Notes under the pieces: model-generated
The model's database searches: none
The model's input: the letters and a program-made list of their open reading frames with translations, nothing else
What the model was told of the DNA's origin: nothing
Shown: positions 13,787 through 22,731 of the stretch, piece after piece
Position numbering within the stretch: position 1 is the stretch's first letter
Layout of the letters: the number at the start of each line of letters is the position of its first letter
Program-made: the position numbers and the translations under genes
Assembly: GCF_014646095.1 (NCBI RefSeq)
Contig: NZ_BMMU01000007.1
Location: 14,722 to 78,721, forward strand
Direction of reading: 5' to 3'
Length of the DNA stretch: 64,000 bases
DNA from: Streptomyces lacrimifluminis
GTDB lineage: Bacteria; Actinomycetota; Actinomycetes; Streptomycetales; Streptomycetaceae

Positions 13787-13981
13787 ATGCGGTTGACGGT
13801 CTTCTGGCAGCGGATGGCGGAACACTTCGGTTCGGGGTACGCCGACACCTTTGCGCGCGATCACGTGATGACGGAGCTCGGCGGACGGACCGTGCACGAG
13901 GCCCTGGACGCCGGCTGGGAGGCGAAGGACGTGTGGCGTGTGGTGTGCGCGGCGATGAACGTTCCGTCGGAGAACCGGTGA
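13787..13981 (+). CDS. DUF3046 family protein
   Basis: A 64-residue protein matching the actinobacterial DUF3046 family (MRLTVFWQRMAEHFG, WEAKDVWRVVCAAMNVP). Members typically lie just upstream of recA, as here. It has no known function and no membrane or metal motif. The start ATG carries the conserved N-terminus. Confidence 0.85.
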   Translation: MRLTVFWQRMAEHFGSGYADTFARDHVMTELGGRTVHEALDAGWEAKDVWRVVCAAMNVPSENR

Positions 13982-14063
13982 AATCACACGGAAACGACGC
14001 CGGTCGGTCGCGTAGATCGCAGGGCGGCGACTGATCGGCGGTGGCGTGGGCGAGACTTGCACC

Positions 14064-15359
14064 GTGGCATCCACAGACGAGACCGGACAGCTCGGACAGC
14101 AGGCATCCCCGTTCGGCACGACGCCGCCCGCGCCCCCGGCCGGGCAGGACGCGCGCATGCCCCGCTGGCTGCCACGCGCCATGATTCTGGCACTCACCCT
14201 CATTGGCCTGTTCCAGTTGGGCAGCTGGGCCTTCCACGAGCTCACCGGCCTGTTGATCAACATCCTCATCGCGTTCTTCGCCGCGCTCGCGATCGAACCC
14301 GCGGTGAGCCGCATGTCCTCGCGCGGTATGCGCCGGGGACTGGCCACCTTCCTGGTCTTCATCGGCCTGCTCGTCGCGATCGCCGGGTTCGTCACCCTGC
14401 TCGGCTCCATGCTCGCGGGCCAGATCATCAAGATCGTCGAGGACTTCCCGGCCTATCTCGACTCCGTCATCAACTGGATCAACGCACACTTCAACACCGA
14501 GCTGAAGCGGGTGGACGTCCAGGAGGGACTGCTCCGCTCCGACTGGCTGCGCAGTTACGTACAGAACAGTGCCACCGGTGTCCTGGACGTCTCCGGCCAG
14601 GTGCTGGGCGGGCTCTTCCAGCTGCTGACGATCACGCTGTTCACGTTCTACTTCGCCGCCGACGGACCGAGACTGCGCCGCGCGCTGTGCTCCGTGCTGC
14701 CGCCCGCCCGGCAGGCCGAGGTGCTGCGCGCGTGGGAGATCGCCGTCGACAAGACCGGCGGCTATCTGTACTCGCGCGGTCTGATGGCACTCGTCTCCGG
14801 GGTCGCCCACTACGTCCTGCTGGAGTTCCTGAGCGTGCCGTACGCGCCCGTGCTCGCCGTCTGGGTGGGGCTGGTCTCGCAGTTCCTCCCGACCATCGGC
14901 ACCTATCTCGCGGGCGCCCTGCCGATGCTGATCGCTTTCACCGTCGATCCCTGGTACGCGCTGTGGGTGCTGGTCTTCGTCGTGCTCTACCAGCAGTTCG
15001 AGAACTACGTGCTGCAGCCCAAGCTGACCGCGAAGACCGTCGACATCCACCCTGCCGTCGCCTTCGGTTCGGTCGTCGCGGGCACCGCGCTGCTCGGCGC
15101 GGTCGGCGCGCTCATCGCCATCCCCGCGGTCGCCACACTCCAGGCGTTCCTGGGGGCGTACGTGAAGCGGTACGACGTCACGGACGACCCTCGTGTCCAG
15201 GGGCACCGCAGCCGGGGCACGAGCATCCTCACGCGGCTGCGGAATCTGCTGGAGGGGCGCCGGGTTGCCGGCACCGAGGACTCGGCGCACTCCGCGGAGA
15301 CGCCCGAATCGGAATCCGGGTCGGGGCCGAGGTCGGGGGAAGGCTCCACGCCCGCGTGA
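14064..15359 (+). CDS. AI-2E family transporter
   Basis: Membrane protein of the AI-2E/PerM exporter family, 431 residues from this start. It has an N-terminal pair of helices (AMILALTLIGLFQLGSWAF; LLINILIAFFAALAI), a large central soluble region, and the C-terminal multi-helix block with the conserved LPTIGTYLAGALPMLIAF and QQFENYVLQPKLTAK stretches. The substrate is unknown; the family name does not prove AI-2 export. GTG 14064 (ASTDETGQ) is preferred over GTG 14046 because a GGCGAG site precedes it. The C-terminal tail of about 60 residues is polar and disordered. Confidence 0.88.
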   Translation: MASTDETGQLGQQASPFGTTPPAPPAGQDARMPRWLPRAMILALTLIGLFQLGSWAFHELTGLLINILIAFFAALAIEPAVSRMSSRGMRRGLATFLVFIGLLVAIAGFVTLLGSMLAGQIIKIVEDFPAYLDSVINWINAHFNTELKRVDVQEGLLRSDWLRSYVQNSATGVLDVSGQVLGGLFQLLTITLFTFYFAADGPRLRRALCSVLPPARQAEVLRAWEIAVDKTGGYLYSRGLMALVSGVAHYVLLEFLSVPYAPVLAVWVGLVSQFLPTIGTYLAGALPMLIAFTVDPWYALWVLVFVVLYQQFENYVLQPKLTAKTVDIHPAVAFGSVVAGTALLGAVGALIAIPAVATLQAFLGAYVKRYDVTDDPRVQGHRSRGTSILTRLRNLLEGRRVAGTEDSAHSAETPESESGSGPRSGEGSTPA

Positions 15360-15562
15360 GCGGCGCCCGGGGCGTGGCGCCCTGATGGACGCCGCGTAGA
15401 CGTCCGGACCGTCGGTGTGACAGGAGTGCTCGGCATCGTCCTGTCCGGTCGTGGACGCCCGGTGTCATGCCCTCCTGGGGTGTCGAACCCGACATCCGGG
15501 CCGTTAGCGCATTGGCGAACCCAGTCTCGGAGGTGCCGAGTGTCGCGCTTGACACGAAAATC

Positions 15563-15574
15563 GAACATCCATTC
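15563..15574 (+). promoter_or_regulatory. SOS (LexA) box upstream of recA
   Basis: GAACATCCATTC matches the actinobacterial/Gram-positive box GAAC-N4-GTTC with one mismatch in the right half-site. It lies 9 bases after a TTGACA -35 hexamer, so bound LexA would block RNA polymerase. Confidence 0.75.
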
Positions 15575-15672
15575 TGATTGAGGTTCCGGCGAGGCTCTCG
15601 ACGAGTATTTCGTCAGGGTTTTCATGGAGATGTGCCCGAGTTATCCACAGGCCGGACGGGCGTCGGGGCGCA

Positions 15673-15695
15673 TTGTCAGTGGCAGGCGTTAGCGT
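15673..15695 (+). promoter_or_regulatory. PafBC-type damage promoter of recA
   Basis: TTGTCAGTG, 8 bases, TAGCGT: a perfect match to the LexA-independent damage motif TTGTCRGTG-N8-TANNNT. It sits 43 bases before the recA ATG, separate from the SOS-box promoter. Confidence 0.8.
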
Positions 15696-15738
15696 CTTTG
15701 ACGTGAAGCGATCGACTCAAGCAAACCGGGTGGAACCC

Positions 15739-16872
15739 ATGGCAGGAACCGACCGCGAGAAGGCGCTGGACGCCGCACTCGCACAGATTGAACGGCAGTT
15801 CGGCAAGGGCGCGGTGATGCGCCTGGGCGAGCGGCCGAATGAACCCATCGAGGTCATCCCCACCGGGTCGACCGCACTCGACGTCGCCCTCGGCGTCGGC
15901 GGGCTGCCGCGCGGCCGAGTGGTGGAGGTGTACGGCCCGGAGTCCTCCGGTAAGACGACCCTGACCCTGCACGCGGTGGCGAACGCGCAGAAGGCCGGAG
16001 GCCAGGTCGCCTTCGTGGACGCGGAGCACGCCCTCGACCCCGAGTACGCGAAGAAGCTCGGCGTCGACATCGACAACCTGATCCTGTCGCAGCCGGACAA
16101 CGGCGAGCAGGCCCTGGAGATCGTGGACATGCTGGTCCGCTCCGGTGCCCTCGACCTCATCGTCATCGACTCCGTCGCCGCACTCGTCCCGCGTGCGGAG
16201 ATCGAGGGCGAGATGGGTGACTCGCACGTGGGTCTGCAGGCTCGTCTGATGAGCCAGGCGCTCCGCAAGATCACCGGTGCGCTGAGCCAGTCCGGGACCA
16301 CCGCGATCTTCATCAACCAGCTCCGCGAGAAGATCGGCGTGATGTTCGGCTCGCCGGAGACCACGACCGGCGGCCGGGCGCTCAAGTTCTATGCCTCGGT
16401 GCGGCTCGACATCCGTCGCATCGAGACGCTGAAGGACGGCACCGACGCGGTCGGCAACCGCACCCGCGTCAAGGTGGTCAAGAACAAGGTCGCGCCGCCC
16501 TTCAAGCAGGCCGAGTTCGACATCCTCTACGGGCACGGCATCAGCCGCGAGGGCGGTCTGATCGACATGGGCGTGGAGCACGGCTTCGTCCGCAAGGCCG
16601 GCGCCTGGTACACGTACGAGGGCGACCAGCTCGGCCAGGGCAAGGAGAACGCGCGCAACTTCCTGAAGGACAACCCCGACCTCGCCAACGAGATCGAGAA
16701 GAAGATCCTCGAGAAGCTGGGGGTCGGTGTCAGGCCGGAGAAGCCCGCCACCGAGCCCGGTGCGGACGCCGCCACGGTCGTCCCGGACGGGGCCGCGAAG
16801 GCGGTTCCCGCTCCCGCGTCGGCGGCCAAGACCGCCAAGGCCAAGACCACGGCCACGGCGGTCAAGAGCTAG
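15739..16872 (+). CDS. recA: Recombinase RecA
   Basis: Central recombinase and SOS co-protease, 377 residues. Walker A is GPESSGKTT, Walker B LIVIDSV, with DNA-binding loops around [17 protein letters not shown] and [14 protein letters not shown]. The Ala/Lys-rich C-terminal tail (from about residue 335) is typical of Streptomyces RecA. ATG 15739 ([14 protein letters not shown]) matches the family start; a TTG further upstream lies inside the promoter and is rejected. recX follows after 3 bases. Confidence 0.98.
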   Translation: MAGTDREKALDAALAQIERQFGKGAVMRLGERPNEPIEVIPTGSTALDVALGVGGLPRGRVVEVYGPESSGKTTLTLHAVANAQKAGGQVAFVDAEHALDPEYAKKLGVDIDNLILSQPDNGEQALEIVDMLVRSGALDLIVIDSVAALVPRAEIEGEMGDSHVGLQARLMSQALRKITGALSQSGTTAIFINQLREKIGVMFGSPETTTGGRALKFYASVRLDIRRIETLKDGTDAVGNRTRVKVVKNKVAPPFKQAEFDILYGHGISREGGLIDMGVEHGFVRKAGAWYTYEGDQLGQGKENARNFLKDNPDLANEIEKKILEKLGVGVRPEKPATEPGADAATVVPDGAAKAVPAPASAAKTAKAKTTATAVKS

Positions 16873-16875
16873 CCC

Positions 16876-17799
16876 GTGACACGACGAACCGACTGGGCCG
16901 AGTACGCCCACCCCGGTGCCTCGGAGGACCGGGGCGGCGGGGGCTTTGCCGGGGGCGGTGACAGTGCCTACGGGGACGCCGGGCCATACGGGGGTGGCCG
17001 CGGGGCCCGTGAAGGCGACGGGGTGTACGAGGGCGACGGAGACGTCGGATCGCAGCGGGGCGAGGGTCTGCCCGGGGACGGGCGCCGTCGCGGCGACGGC
17101 TCTCCGGGAGGAAGGCGGCGCCGTGGCGGCGGTGCCCTGAGCGGCGAGAGCGGCCCGTACGACGAAGGCGGCTCACGCGGTGAGGGCTCGCGTGGTGGGC
17201 GTGGTCGTCGTCGGCAGCGGGGCTTCGGCGAGCAGGGCGGCAACCCACAGGACGGAGGTTCCGTCTCCTCGTCGAGGGCCGAGCAGGCGGAGCAGCCGGC
17301 GGACCCGGTCGAGCGGGCGCGGGCGATCTGTCTGCGCCTGCTCACCGGGACCCCGCGTACGCGGAAACAGCTCGCGGACGCCCTGCGCAAGCGGGAGATC
17401 CCGGACGAGGCGGCCGAGGAGGTGCTGTCGCGGTTCGAGGAGGTCGGACTGATCAACGACAGCGCGTTCGCGGACGCCTGGGTCGAGTCCCGCCACCACG
17501 GCCGGGGACTGGCCCGGCGGGCTCTCGTGCAGGAACTGCGTACCAAGGGCGTGGACGCGACGCTCATCGACGAGGCGGTCGGACAGCTCGACTCCGAGCA
17601 GGAGGAGACGACCGCGCGTGAACTCGTCGCCCGCAAACTGCGTGCGACGCGCGGTCTCGACCGCGACAAGCGGCTGCGGCGGCTCGCGGGCATGCTGGCC
17701 CGCAAGGGCTACCCCCAGGGCATGGCCCTGAGAGTCGTTCGGCAGGCACTGGAGGAGGAGGGCGAGGACACCGAGTTCCTTGCGGACGAGGAGTTCTGA
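16876..17799 (+). CDS. recX: RecX regulator with long Gly-rich N-terminal extension
   Basis: RecX binds the RecA filament and limits recombinase and co-protease activity. The three-repeat helical RecX domain occupies about residues 142-290 ([58 protein letters not shown]). Ahead of it are about 140 residues of Gly/Asp/Arg/Ser low complexity, unusual because bacterial RecX is usually 150-190 residues in total. The GTG start at 16876 keeps the conserved TRRTDWAEY opening, and the frame stays open across the insert, so the extension is part of the protein. Translation is coupled to recA. Confidence 0.93.
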   Translation: MTRRTDWAEYAHPGASEDRGGGGFAGGGDSAYGDAGPYGGGRGAREGDGVYEGDGDVGSQRGEGLPGDGRRRGDGSPGGRRRRGGGALSGESGPYDEGGSRGEGSRGGRGRRRQRGFGEQGGNPQDGGSVSSSRAEQAEQPADPVERARAICLRLLTGTPRTRKQLADALRKREIPDEAAEEVLSRFEEVGLINDSAFADAWVESRHHGRGLARRALVQELRTKGVDATLIDEAVGQLDSEQEETTARELVARKLRATRGLDRDKRLRRLAGMLARKGYPQGMALRVVRQALEEEGEDTEFLADEEF

Positions 17800-17937
17800 G
17801 CCCGGTAGTGCCGGAGGTTCAGCCGTCCCGAGAGGCAGTCGTTCACTCGGGAGGTCTGTGTACTTGGTCCTGAACACGGTGGACGCGCGGGGGCGCCGAC
17901 CGCGTTCAGGGCCGGGCGGACGGTACGGCGACGGGTG

Positions 17938-18338
17938 TCAGTGCGCCTGCTCCGTCACAGGAAGCCCCGCCGCCCGCCACGCCTGAAACCCTCCGACGAG
18001 GTCGGTCGCCCGGTGCAGCCCCAACCGGTGCAGGGACACGGCCGCGAGGCTCGACGCGTATCCCTCGTTGCAGATCACCACGATCCGCAGATCGTGGCCG
18101 GTCGCCTGAGGCGCACGATGGCTGCCCCGGGGATCCAGGCGCCACTCCAGTTCGTTGCGCTCGACCACGAGCGCGCCGGGATCAGGCCGTCGCGCTCACG
18201 CAGGGCCGCGTACCGGATGTCCACCAGCAGCGCCTCGCCGGCCTGTGCGGCCTCGTACGTCTCGTGTGGCTCCACGCGCGCGTAGGTCTCGCGCACGCGG
18301 CCCAGCAACTCGTCGATACCGACAGGCTGTTCGCTCAC
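17938..18338 (-). pseudogene. Rhodanese-like sulfurtransferase, frameshifted
   Basis: Two frames together give one rhodanese-domain protein. From GTG 18338 the first frame reads SEQPVGIDELLGRVRETYAR ... VDIRYAALRERDGLIP, then loses homology. In the neighbouring frame the protein resumes as LVVERNELEWRLDP ... RIVVICNEGYASSLAA ... LVGGFQAWRAAGLPVTEQ, including the active-site Cys loop CNEGYASS. The break is at 18171-18180, where one G/C is missing from a GC run. The GTG overlaps the stop of the cysteine dioxygenase gene, so the pair is an operon. Either a genuine inactivation or a sequencing error in a homopolymer. Confidence 0.85.
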
Positions 18339-18886
18339 TGCCAGTCCTGCGGGCGCTCGACGTGCTCCAGGCGCAGCACCTGTCCCGTACGGCTGTAGCG
18401 ACGGATCTGGGGCAGCGGCGGATAGTAGGCGTGGACCGAGATCGCGTGCTGGTCGCGGGACTCGTTGAGCACCTCGTGCACATGGTGGCGGCCGAAGCCC
18501 CGCCCCTGGCCGGCCGACAGTCGTCGCTCCCGGTCGACGCCCTCGGTGAGTTCCAGGGTCTTCCAGCCGTCGGTGGGCAGCCGGGCGGCGAGCGAGTTCT
18601 CCTTGAGCTCGCCGGCCGCGGTGAGGAAGGCACCGACCGAGTCGGCGTGGTCGTGCCAGCCGGTGCCGGTGCCGGGCGGCCAGCCGATCAGCCAGGCCTC
18701 GCTGCCGCCAGGGCCTTCGAGGCGCACCCAGGTGCGGCCCTCGGGGTCGAGCGGCAGGGAGGCGATCAGCTCGGCGTCGGCGGCCGTACGCCGTACGAAG
18801 TCGAGCAGGTCCGCCTGCGTCGGGGTCTTGGGAGTGCGGGAGAACGGGGCAGCTGCGGCTGCGGGTACGGAGGGTGACACGGACAC
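18335..18886 (-). CDS. Cysteine dioxygenase
   Basis: Thiol dioxygenase of the cupin superfamily that oxidises cysteine to cysteine sulfinate, 183 residues. The iron-binding His residues are in GTGWHDHADSVGAF (cupin motif 1) and GRHHVHEVLN (motif 2), followed by VHAYYPPLPQ. GTG 18886 is selected because ACCAGGACGG lies 5-8 bases upstream and the protein start is family-like. It is preceded by a short leaderless cysteine-ending peptide and followed, with a 4-base overlap, by the rhodanese gene, so the transcript handles cysteine sulfur. Confidence 0.9.
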   Translation of the reverse strand: MSVSPSVPAAAAAPFSRTPKTPTQADLLDFVRRTAADAELIASLPLDPEGRTWVRLEGPGGSEAWLIGWPPGTGTGWHDHADSVGAFLTAAGELKENSLAARLPTDGWKTLELTEGVDRERRLSAGQGRGFGRHHVHEVLNESRDQHAISVHAYYPPLPQIRRYSRTGQVLRLEHVERPQDWQ

Positions 18887-18963
18887 GGGTACCGTCCTGG
18901 TGAACGTTCGCGGGGAGCGCGCGACAGTGTGGAAGAGGGGCGCGCGGGAAAAGGGATGCGAAT

Positions 18964-19056
18964 TCAGCAGGACGGACGACACACGCAGCCCGCATAGCGG
19001 ACGAGGTCCATATGGACCCTCCGCCACAGGCGTACATCGGTGTCGGCGTCGGTCAC
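18964..19056 (-). CDS. Leaderless Cys-rich leader peptide (attenuator)
   Basis: A 30-residue reading frame 77 bases upstream of cysteine dioxygenase. It has the signature of actinobacterial sulfur-gene leader peptides: a basic R-R-V-H-x-D-L-x-R core followed by a cysteine-rich end (GCVCRPSC, cysteines at 24, 26 and 30), then TGA. The GTG start coincides with the predicted transcript start: a TTGACC -35, 17-base spacer and TGTACT -10 end 7 bases before it. Ribosome stalling at the cysteine codons would sense charged tRNA-Cys. Comparable cysteine-responsive leaders are described in mycobacteria. Function here is inferred from pattern and position. Confidence 0.7.
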   Translation of the reverse strand: MTDADTDVRLWRRVHMDLVRYAGCVCRPSC

Positions 19057-19063
19057 GTTCCGG

Positions 19064-19092
19064 AGTACAGCATGACGGTGCTGACCGGTCAA
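19064..19092 (-). promoter_or_regulatory. Promoter of the leader peptide-cysteine dioxygenase operon
   Basis: Minus-strand TTGACC (19087-19092), exact 17-base spacer, TGTACT (19064-19069), then 7 bases to the GTG of the leader peptide. Confidence 0.65.
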
Positions 19093-19154
19093 CTCGTTGT
19101 CACCATGTGGACGCACGCCGACGAGGGCAGAAGGCGCCGACGACAGCGCAGGTG

Positions 19155-20876
19155 TCAGCGGGTGCCCGCCGCGGCTTCCGCGTTCGCTGTCGCGCTCGGC
19201 CTGTCGGCCTTGTCCGTCCCTTCGGCCTGGTCGTTCGTCCTGTCCTGCGGAGGTCCGCCCAGCGTCGCCTCGGCCGCCGCGTACAGGTCGGCGGGTCGTA
19301 CCCCGCTCAGCGCGGTGACCAGGTGCCCGTCCGGGCGGATCAGGAGCACGGTGTGGGCAGCGGCGCCCGGATAGCTCTCGGTGACCAGCAACTCGGCGGG
19401 GCGCGGCAGCGCGGCCACCGCCGCCGCCAGCCGGGGCATGATCCCGGCGCCCACCCAGTGCTTGCGCTCCCACACACCCGTGCCCGGCGCGACCAGCATC
19501 ACCAGCAGCGCACCACGGCCCAGCCGCTCCCGCAGCCGCACGAAGGAACCGTCCTCGGCGGTGACCCGTACGTCCGTCACCTGTGCGCCGGGCGGGGTGT
19601 CCACCGAGATCTCCGCCTCGATGTGCTGGGGTGCCAGCGGCGAACTGCCGTACGTCCCCGGCTCGCCCAGGATTCCGCGCCCCAAGTGCCCGTCCGTGAG
19701 CAGCGAGTCGTGTCCGCGGGCCGACCCGGGAACGTACGACCGCAGCCCCGCACCCCCGCGCAGCAGCGGCAGTGCCTGGTCGGCGGCGCGCAGCCGGGTG
19801 GAGACGGCCGCGCGGCGCTCGGTCTGGTAGCTGTCCAGCAGCGCCTCGTGCGGGCCGTGGTGCCAGGCCAGGGCCAGCTTCCAGGCGAGGTTGTCGGCGT
19901 CCCGCAGTCCCTCGTCCAGCCCCTGGGTGCCGAGCGTGCCGAGCAGGTGCGCGGCGTCCCCGGCGAGGAAGACCCGGCCGGCCCGCCAGCGTCGGGCGAG
20001 CCGGTGGTGGACGATGTGCACGCCCGTGTCGAGCAGGTCGTACGGCGGAGTGGGGCCGCCGCTCCAGCCCGCGAGGGTCTCCCGGACACGGGTCACGAGG
20101 AGCTCGGGCGTCACCAGGTCCTTGCCGGGCGGCAGCAGCCAGTCCAGACGCCACACACCGTCGGGGAGCGGGCGGGCGGTGATCTCCCCGGCCGAGGGTC
20201 CGGACGTCCGCCAAGGCGGCATCCGGTGCAACAACGCCTCACCGGGCCACGGAAGTTCCGTACGCAGCGCGGCCACGGCGTGTCGTTCCACGGCCGTACG
20301 TCCGGGGAAGCGGATGTCCTGGAGTTTGCGCACGGTGGAGCGCGGGCCGTCGCAGCCGACCAGGTAGCTGCCGCGCCACCAGGTGCCGCCCGGGCCGCGG
20401 GTGTGTGCCGTGACTCCGGACGGCTCCTGCTCGACGGAGTCGAGGCGGCTGTTGACGGCGACCTCGACGAGTCGCTCGTGCGCGATGGCGGACCGCAGGG
20501 CGCCGGTCAGTACGTGCTGGGCGATGTGCAGGGGGACGTCGGACTCCGTGACGGGCACGGGTTGCGACTCGAAGCCCACGGGCGCATCGGTCGGCCCGTC
20601 CGATTCCCCGGTGCCGAAAGAAATCTGACGCATCACCTGCTTGCGCCGCATCGACCGCCATCCGGCCCAGTGGAAACCGGCCTCGGCGACAGGCACACCG
20701 GTCAGCCGCTCCAGCAGCGCGGCAGTGTCCTCGCGCAGCACGACCGTGCGCGCGGGGCGCTGGTCGTCCTTGCCCGGCCCCTCGTCGAGGACGACCGAAG
20801 GGACCTCCTGGCGCGCCAGCGCAAGCGCCAGCGTGAGCCCGACCGGCCCAGCTCCGACGATGATCACCGGGTCCAT
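19155..20876 (-). CDS. FAD-dependent monooxygenase (PheA/TfdB class)
   Basis: Flavoprotein aromatic hydroxylase-like enzyme of 573 residues. The dinucleotide motif GAGPVG is at residues 7-12, the DG motif is YLVGCDGPRSTVRK and the GD motif is VFLAGDAAHLLGTLGTQGLDEG. A C-terminal thioredoxin-like domain follows, as in phenol hydroxylase and MhpA relatives. The substrate is not evident. ATG 20876 fits the VIIVGAGPVG opening and is preceded by an A/G-rich site. It stands alone, 268 bases upstream (in its own direction, downstream) of the cysteine dioxygenase unit, with no pathway partners nearby. Confidence 0.87.
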   Translation of the reverse strand: MDPVIIVGAGPVGLTLALALARQEVPSVVLDEGPGKDDQRPARTVVLREDTAALLERLTGVPVAEAGFHWAGWRSMRRKQVMRQISFGTGESDGPTDAPVGFESQPVPVTESDVPLHIAQHVLTGALRSAIAHERLVEVAVNSRLDSVEQEPSGVTAHTRGPGGTWWRGSYLVGCDGPRSTVRKLQDIRFPGRTAVERHAVAALRTELPWPGEALLHRMPPWRTSGPSAGEITARPLPDGVWRLDWLLPPGKDLVTPELLVTRVRETLAGWSGGPTPPYDLLDTGVHIVHHRLARRWRAGRVFLAGDAAHLLGTLGTQGLDEGLRDADNLAWKLALAWHHGPHEALLDSYQTERRAAVSTRLRAADQALPLLRGGAGLRSYVPGSARGHDSLLTDGHLGRGILGEPGTYGSSPLAPQHIEAEISVDTPPGAQVTDVRVTAEDGSFVRLRERLGRGALLVMLVAPGTGVWERKHWVGAGIMPRLAAAVAALPRPAELLVTESYPGAAAHTVLLIRPDGHLVTALSGVRPADLYAAAEATLGGPPQDRTNDQAEGTDKADRPSATANAEAAAGTR

Positions 20877-21074
20877 GGCGCGGCGCCCCCTGCCCAGAGC
20901 GACGTCTTCATCGACACAAGTGAACAGGAAGTTGGAGCAGGGTGCACGATCACAAAACGTATGCAACAGACTCCGCGCCACCCGGTCAAGCTGGACGCAC
21001 CGCAGCCGCCCGACCCGACACACTCGACGTTTCCCCTGGTACGGCATGTGCACCCGGTGCCGACGGCGAACGGC

Positions 21075-21104
21075 GGAGGCAGTGGCGAACGCGCCACTGC
21101 CTCC
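21075..21104 (-). terminator. Terminator of the glu operon
   Basis: GGAGGCAGTGGCG and CGCCACTGCCTCC form a perfect 13-bp stem with an AACG loop, 28 bases after the gluD stop. It lacks a U-tract, as is usual in Streptomyces. Confidence 0.8.
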
Positions 21105-21131
21105 GGGCAGGTCATACGAGTTGAGCGTCCG

Positions 21132-22016
21132 TCAGATGGTGCCGCCCGCGCCGGTTGCCGCAGTGCCCTCCACCGTCGCCGGTCCGAGCACCACACCGGT
21201 CGACTTCTTGCCTCGGCGCAGCCTGCCCTCCAGCCAGCTCGCGAAGCTGGTGATGAGGAAGTTGAGCACGATGAAGATGATCGCCACCACGACGAAGCTC
21301 TGAACGACGTTGGCGTAGTTGGCCGCGAGTGTGCCGCGCGTGTTGAGCAGCTCGGTGAACCCGATCATCACGCCGCCCAGCGCGGTGTCCTTCACGATGA
21401 CCACGAGCTGGCTGACGATGGCCGGCAGCATCGCGGTGACGGCCTGCGGCAACAGGACGTTGGTCATCGTCTGTCCCTTGCGCAGCCCGATCGCCATCGC
21501 GGCCTCCGACTGCCCCTTCGGCAGGGAGAGGATGCCGGCCCGTACGATCTCGGCGAGGACGGACGCGTTGTAGAGCACCAGGCCTGTGACGACGGCGTAG
21601 AGAGGCCGCTGTTCGCTGCTGACGTTCGTGTAGCGGTCGTAGAACTCGTTGGCGAACAGCATCAGCAGCAGGACCGGGATCGCCCGGAAGAGCTCGACCA
21701 CCGCGCCTGCCGGACCCCGGACCCACCGGTGGTCGGAGAGGCGGGAGATGCCGAAGAGCGCGCCCAGCGGAAGGGCGATCACCATGGCCAGTGCCGCGGC
21801 CTTCAGCGTGTTGCCGAGGCCCGGCAGCAGATAGGTCGTCCAGGCCTGGGACTCGGTGAACGGCTCCCACAGGGCCCACCTCAGCTGGCCCTTGTCGTCC
21901 ATGGTCTGCCAGATCCACCACAGGAGCAGGGCGAACAGGACGAAGAAGACCACCGAGAGGAGCACGTTGCGCCGCTTGGCGCGGGGCCCCGGAGTGTCGT
22001 AGAGAACGGAACTCAT
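21132..22016 (-). CDS. gluD: Glutamate ABC transporter permease GluD
   Basis: Membrane permease of the polar amino acid (His/Glu/Gln) ABC family, 294 residues. It has an N-terminal helix (VLLSVVFFVLFALLLWWIW) and the transmembrane core with the EAA loop that contacts the ATPase (EIVRAGILSLPKGQSEAAMAIGLRKGQ, cited as landmark). It pairs with GluC. ATG 22016 overlaps the gluC stop. The tail is Gly/Thr-rich. It is the last gene of the operon, followed by a strong hairpin. Confidence 0.92.
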   Translation of the reverse strand: MSSVLYDTPGPRAKRRNVLLSVVFFVLFALLLWWIWQTMDDKGQLRWALWEPFTESQAWTTYLLPGLGNTLKAAALAMVIALPLGALFGISRLSDHRWVRGPAGAVVELFRAIPVLLLMLFANEFYDRYTNVSSEQRPLYAVVTGLVLYNASVLAEIVRAGILSLPKGQSEAAMAIGLRKGQTMTNVLLPQAVTAMLPAIVSQLVVIVKDTALGGVMIGFTELLNTRGTLAANYANVVQSFVVVAIIFIVLNFLITSFASWLEGRLRRGKKSTGVVLGPATVEGTAATGAGGTI

Positions 22017-22687
22017 CGCTTCACCGCCAGTCGCTTGCTCAGCCAGCCGAGGACGAGGCCGGTGGGGAGGGTCAGGACCACGAACCCGAATGCGAAGACG
22101 GCGCCGATGAGCAGCGTCTGAGCCTCGTTCTCGATCATTTCCTTCATCAGGAGGGCGGCCTCGGCCACGCCGATCGCGGCTGCCACGGTCGTGTTCTTGG
22201 TCAGGGCGATCAGTACGTTGGCCAGCGGGCCGATCACGGAACGGAAGGCCTGCGGCAGCACGACCAGCCCCAGAGTCTGGCTGAAGCTCAGCCCGATGGC
22301 ACGGGCCGCCTCGGCCTGTCCGAGCGGCACCGTGTTGATGCCGGAGCGGATCGCCTCGCAGACGAACGCCGCGGTGTAGGCGACGAGACCGAGGATCGCC
22401 AGGCGGAAGCCCCTGACATCGAAGTCGGACGCTCCCATCGTCATGCCGAAGATGTCGGCGAGGCCGAGCGAGGTGAAGACGATGATGACGGTCAGGGGGA
22501 TGTTCCGGACGATGTTGACGTAGGCCGTGCCGAACCCACGCATGAGCGGTACCGGGCTGACCCGCATCGCGGCCAGGAGGGTGCCCCAGACAAGGGAGCC
22601 GACGCCGGAGAGGGCGGTGAGCTTCACCGTCATCCAGAAGGCGCCCCAGATGCTCGGGTCGTCATAGTCTGAAAGAAAGTCGAACAC
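22013..22687 (-). CDS. gluC: Glutamate ABC transporter permease GluC
   Basis: Second permease subunit, 224 residues, with about five membrane segments and an EAA loop (EAIRSGINTVPLGQAEAARAIGL landmark). The GTG at 22687 (FDFLSDYDDPSIWGAF) is chosen because GGGAGATC sits just upstream; longer upstream reading crosses a hairpin and is not family-like. Its stop overlaps the gluD start, which indicates coupled stoichiometric synthesis. Confidence 0.9.
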   Translation of the reverse strand: MFDFLSDYDDPSIWGAFWMTVKLTALSGVGSLVWGTLLAAMRVSPVPLMRGFGTAYVNIVRNIPLTVIIVFTSLGLADIFGMTMGASDFDVRGFRLAILGLVAYTAAFVCEAIRSGINTVPLGQAEAARAIGLSFSQTLGLVVLPQAFRSVIGPLANVLIALTKNTTVAAAIGVAEAALLMKEMIENEAQTLLIGAVFAFGFVVLTLPTGLVLGWLSKRLAVKR

Positions 22688-22731
22688 GATCTCCCGCGCT
22701 TCCGGGGTGGGTGGCGTACGTGGACAGCGCG

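Larger units (their letters stand above)
15360..15738 (+). other. recA upstream regulatory region
   Basis: This interval holds two promoter systems for recA: TTGACA (15549-15554) with an SOS box just downstream, and the PafBC-type element at 15673-15695. The first 190 bases after the AI-2E gene show nothing else I can support. Confidence 0.6.

Noticed and set aside
18465..22121. 1218-codon plus-strand frame across CDO, monooxygenase and gluD
   Set aside because: Crosses several well-defined minus-strand genes and lacks domain content.
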